Made by a program: the position numbers and the translations under genes
Shown here: positions 61,126 through 64,000 of the stretch, in pieces
How positions within the stretch are numbered: position 1 is the first letter of the stretch
How the letters are laid out: every line of letters starts with the position of its first letter
The notes under the pieces: generated by a model
What the model was told of the DNA's origin: nothing
Database searches by the model: none
What the model saw: the letters and a program-made list of their open reading frames with translations, nothing else
Source of the DNA: CAIYQJ01 sp963717255
GTDB taxonomy: Bacteria > Chloroflexota > Limnocylindria > Limnocylindrales > CSP1-4
Assembly (NCBI GenBank): GCA_963717255.1
Contig: CAVQVT010000011.1
Coordinates: forward strand, 1-64,000
Reading direction: 5' to 3'
Length of the DNA: 64,000 bases

Positions 61126-62344
61126 GTGCGCGTCGCCGTGCTGGGCTCCGGCGGGTCGATCGGGCGCCAGGCGGTAGAGGTCCTCCTGGCGCTCGGCGGG
61201 ATCGTTCCGCGTGACCGCGCTCGCGACGGGCAGCCGGGCGGACGTCCTCGCGGAGCAGGCGGCGCTGCTGGGACCCGCGGCGGTCTCGCTCGCCGACGAC
61301 GTCGCTCTCGCGACCCTCGACCTCCCGACCGGCACGGCGCGCGTCGGCGGACCGGACGCACTCGTGGAGCTCGCCACGCGGGACGACGTGGACGTCGTCG
61401 TCGTGGGGACCGGGGGGATGGTCAGCCTGCGACCGGTCCTCGCCGCGCTCGCGGCGGGCAAGATCGTCGCGACCGCGAACAAGGAGGTCCTCGTCGCGGC
61501 AGGCCACCTCGTCATGCCGGTCGCGCGTGCCCGTGCCGCGGCGGTCGCGTCGACGGACCCCGCGAGTCACCTCGCGAGCCCCCTGGGCTGGCTCCGGCCG
61601 ATCGACTCAGAGCACAGCGCGATCTGGCAGTGCCTCACCGGCGAAGGGAACCAGGGGATCGAGCGGATCGTCCTGACGGCGTCCGGCGGGCCGTTCCGGC
61701 GGATGGACGCCGACCGCCTGGCGCACGTCACCCCGGCGGAGGCGCTCCGACACCCCACCTGGACGATGGGAGCCAAGATCACGATCGACTCCGCGACGCT
61801 CGCGAACAAGGGCCTGGAGGTCGTCGAGGCCCACTGGCTCTACGATGTCGGCTACGACGCGATCGACGTCGTCGTCCACCCGCAGAGCGTCGTCCATTCG
61901 GCCGTCCTCTTCCGGGACGGCTCGATGAAGGCACAGCTCGGTACGCCTGACATGCGGATCCCCATCCAGTACGCGCTCACATACCCGCGACGGCTCCCGT
62001 CGCCGGCGCTGCCGCCCGATCTCGTCGCGACGGGCTCGCTCACGTTCGAGGAGCCGGACGAGGCGCGCTTCCCGGCGCTGCGCATCGCCCGCGACGCCGG
62101 GCGCGCCGGCCCGTGGGCGACGGCCGCGCTCATCGCGGCCGACGAGGTCGCCGTCCCGCGCTTCCTGGAGGGCGCGCTGAGCTTCCCCGGCATCGCGCGG
62201 CTGCTCGGCGCTGCCGTCGAGCGGTACGGCGCCCGCGGCGGCGCCGATCCGACGGTCGACGACCTCCTGGCGCTCGACGCCGAGGTCCGGTCCGCGTTCG
62301 CCGCCGACGCGTGGCGCGAGCCGGCCGCCGGAGGGCCCGCGTGA
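61126..62344 (+). CDS. dxr: 1-deoxy-D-xylulose 5-phosphate reductoisomerase, interrupted by one apparent +1 frame break
   Basis: About 406 residues if joined. Frame A (61126 to about 61204) gives VRVAVLGSGGSIGRQAVEVLLALGGI; frame B (about 61205-62344) gives FRVTALATGSRADVL and the rest: ANKEVLVAAG, PIDSEHSAIWQCL, TASGGPFR, KITIDSATLANKG, VHPQSVVHS. The join at ATC-G-TTC fits other Dxr proteins without a gap if one G is dropped (13 residues between GSIG and FRV). It makes MEP, the first committed isoprenoid step. GGGGAG is 7 nt before the GTG; frame B overlaps the rseP GTG. Confidence 0.9.
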
Positions 62345-63456
62345 TCCCGATCGTCCAGTCGGCCATCACGGTCGTCATCTTCATCCTCGTCCTGTTCGCG
62401 GTCGTCCTCGTCCACGAGGTCGGCCACTTCATCGCGGCCCGCCTCGCGCGTGTCCGCGTCCACGAGTTCGGGATCGGCTTCCCACCGCGGGCGAGGGTCA
62501 TCGGCTCGGACCACGAGACGCTCTACACGCTCAACTGGCTCCCGATCGGCGGATTCGTCCGCCTCGAGGGGGAGGACGGCGACTCGGAGGACGAGCGCTC
62601 CTTCACCCGCGCGCGGCTCCCGGTGAAGATCGGGATCCTCGTCGCGGGCGTCTTCATGAACGTGCTGCTCGCGTTCGTCATCTTCTTCGGCATCGCGTGG
62701 CTGGCGACGCCCCTGGCGAAGGTCACGTGGGACGAGGTCCAGCCGGACTCGCCGGCCGCGGCGGCCGGCCTTGTCGCCGGCGACGGGCTGTACTCCATCG
62801 ACGGGAGGACGTTCGACTACTTCGCCGGCCCGGAGCCGATCATCGCGGAGCTCCGGGCGAACGCCGGCCAGCAGGTCGTCCTGGGCATCACCCGGGCGGA
62901 CGGCTCGACGGAGGAGGTCACCGCCACCCTCCGGCCGGAGTCGGAGATCGGGCCGACACAGGGCGCCCTGGGAATCAGCGGATTGGGCTTCGCCCCCACC
63001 GGCGGCTACACCCAGACCGACCCGCCGACGGCCCTCCGCCTCGGCGCAGAGCGGACCGTCTCGGCCCTCCTGCTCATCGTCGCCGGGCTCGGTCAGCTCG
63101 TGACGTCGCTCGTCTCCAACCCGGCGACGGCGCCGCCGGTCACCGGGCCGGTCGGGATCGCCGTCCAGGTCGGCGACGTCTTCTGGCAGCTGGGGCCGGT
63201 CTTCACGCTGTACTTCGTGGGCCTGCTCTCCGCCAACCTCGCCCTGGTGAACATCCTCCCGTTCCCGCCGCTCGACGGCGGACGGATCCTCATGACCTTC
63301 ATCAAGTCGATCGCGGGCACGCGGATCTCCGTCCAGGCGGAGCGCCTCACGTACCTCGTCGGGTTCGTCGCCCTCTTCGGCCTGATCATCTGGATCACGT
63401 TCTTCGACATCGTCCGGCAGGTCGGCGGCGGAGCCGGCGGTGGAGCCGCGCCGTGA
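62341..63456 (+). CDS. rseP: Site-2 protease RseP/RasP (M50)
   Basis: 371 residues. HEVGHFIAARL near residue 26 (zinc site), GGFVRLEGE, a PDZ domain (about 130-200), and NILPFPPLDGGRI near residue 304 with the third-ligand Asp; four membrane helices. It cuts membrane regulators or leftover signal peptides. GTG overlaps the dxr stop and its own stop overlaps ispG. uppS-cdsA-dxr-rseP-ispG order is ancient. Confidence 0.95.
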   Translation: MIPIVQSAITVVIFILVLFAVVLVHEVGHFIAARLARVRVHEFGIGFPPRARVIGSDHETLYTLNWLPIGGFVRLEGEDGDSEDERSFTRARLPVKIGILVAGVFMNVLLAFVIFFGIAWLATPLAKVTWDEVQPDSPAAAAGLVAGDGLYSIDGRTFDYFAGPEPIIAELRANAGQQVVLGITRADGSTEEVTATLRPESEIGPTQGALGISGLGFAPTGGYTQTDPPTALRLGAERTVSALLLIVAGLGQLVTSLVSNPATAPPVTGPVGIAVQVGDVFWQLGPVFTLYFVGLLSANLALVNILPFPPLDGGRILMTFIKSIAGTRISVQAERLTYLVGFVALFGLIIWITFFDIVRQVGGGAGGGAAP

Positions 63457-64000
63457 CGGGCCCCGACCGCCTCCGCCCGCGACGGCGACCCACGCCGAGC
63501 GTCGACGTGGGCGGCGTGCTCGTCGGCAGCGCCCACCCGGTCGTCGTCCAGTCGATGACGAACACGGACACGGCCGACCCGGACGCCACCGCTCTCCAGG
63601 TCGCCCGGCTGGCCGCCGCCGGCAGCCAGCTCGTCCGCGTGACCGTGAACACGGATGCCGCCGCCGCCGCGGTCCCGGAGATGATCCGCAAGGTCCGGGA
63701 CCTGGGGATCGACGTCCCGGTCATCGGGGACTTCCACTACAACGGCCACAAGCTGCTCGTGGACCATCCCGACGCGGCCCGAGCCCTCGCGAAGTACCGG
63801 ATCAACCCCGGCAACGTGGGGACGAAGCACCGCGATGCGAACTTCCAGACGATCGTCCGGGTCGCGGTCGAGAACGACAAGCCGGTGCGGATCGGCGTGA
63901 ACTGGGGCTCGCTCGACCAGGACCTCCTCACGGCGCTCATGGGCGCGAACGCGGCCCTGCCGGAGCCGGCCGACGCACGCGACGTGATGATCGAGGCGAT
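63453..64000 (+). CDS. ispG: 4-hydroxy-3-methylbut-2-enyl diphosphate synthase, N-terminal part
   Basis: About 182 residues visible; the gene runs off the window end. VVVQSMTNTDTADPDAT near residue 32, LVRVTVNTDAAA, IGDFHYNGHKLL near residue 91 and YRINPGNVG near residue 112 are IspG/GcpE signatures. The Fe-S cluster half lies outside. It acts later in the MEP pathway begun by dxr two genes upstream. GTG start overlaps the rseP stop. Confidence 0.95.
   Translation, partial: MTGPDRLRPRRRPTPSVDVGGVLVGSAHPVVVQSMTNTDTADPDATALQVARLAAAGSQLVRVTVNTDAAAAAVPEMIRKVRDLGIDVPVIGDFHYNGHKLLVDHPDAARALAKYRINPGNVGTKHRDANFQTIVRVAVENDKPVRIGVNWGSLDQDLLTALMGANAALPEPADARDVMIEA

Noticed and set aside
23780..61210. 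Classic programmed frameshift sites at the six breaks
   Set aside because: The spots share no slippery heptamer, stop codon or downstream structure, and lie in genes not known to be recoded. Consensus error explains them more simply.
1..64000. Mobile elements, phage, CRISPR or toxin-antitoxin loci
   Set aside because: No transposase, integrase, repeat-spacer pattern or att-like duplication was seen; tRNA genes show no adjacent integrase.

Overview
The window is 64 kb of very GC-rich, gene-dense chromosomal DNA. About 62 protein genes and 8 tRNA genes fill it, nearly all on the + strand, with no gap above 300 bases and no mobile element or CRISPR array seen. The gene content points to a high-GC, Gram-positive-type cell plan: WhiA, RapZ/YvcK, Asp23-like proteins, a FakA/YloV kinase, an LCP ligase and a Cys-containing S18. 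A Chloroflexota-like lineage (Limnocylindria/Ellin6529 type) fits best and an actinobacterium is the main alternative. This assignment is an inference from gene order and protein style, not a proven placement.

Layout. 1-7345: rapZ (partial)-yvcK-whiA-tpiA-gpmI-secG, then an orphan oligopeptide-type binding protein. 7374-12667: eight tRNA genes in three groups around lemA-htpX and a large acyltransferase/SGNH protein whose stop codon is the anticodon of a tRNA-Leu. 12842-15522: an orphan CpaE/ParA-like ATPase, divergent from rpsF-ssb-rpsR. 15587-20930: TauE/SafE, DUF1634, a cation/Ca exchanger, a branched-chain aminotransferase and an LCP protein. 21201-33619: ileS-lspA-rluD-gmk-priA-def-fmt-rlmN-rpe-dtd. 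33818-43338: rpmB divergent from asp23-fakA-recG-rsmD-coaD-(DivIVA-like)-yceD-rpmF-plsX/Asp23-nusB. 43399-55822: acpP-rnc-smc-ftsY-ffh-DUF3352-rpsP-khpA-rimM-trmD-rplS-rnhB. 55875-64000: yraN-rpsB-tsf-pyrH-frr-uppS-cdsA-dxr-rseP-ispG (partial). Much of this order (gmk-priA-def-fmt-rlmN-rpe; rpmB-yloU-yloV-recG; plsX-acpP-rnc-smc-ftsY-ffh-rpsP-khpA-rimM-trmD-rplS-rnhB; rpsB to ispG) matches the ancient order known from Firmicutes.

The genes form long, translationally coupled operons for ribosome building, tRNA decoding and repair, protein export (SecG, SRP, FtsY, LspA), phospholipid and isoprenoid synthesis, and central carbon metabolism. Many junctions are ATGA or GTGA overlaps. Candidate promoters share a -10 of the type TGC-TAnnnT (TATACT, TACACT, TACCAT); several sit 5-11 nt before a start codon, which suggests leaderless mRNAs.

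Three things stand out. First, six conserved, normally essential or core genes (ileS, fakA, yceD, smc, trmD, dxr) each carry one frame break, all of the same +1 sign. Second, three genes (rnc, the DivIVA-like gene, the acyltransferase) have no usable ATG/GTG/TTG at the expected start but an ATC placed 6-7 nt after a good Shine-Dalgarno sequence. Third, several proteins are unusual fusions or lack key residues: PlsX-Asp23 with an internal start, RPE with an extra C-terminal domain, PriA with Arg in place of the Walker A Lys, and an LCP protein with an N-terminal membrane bundle.
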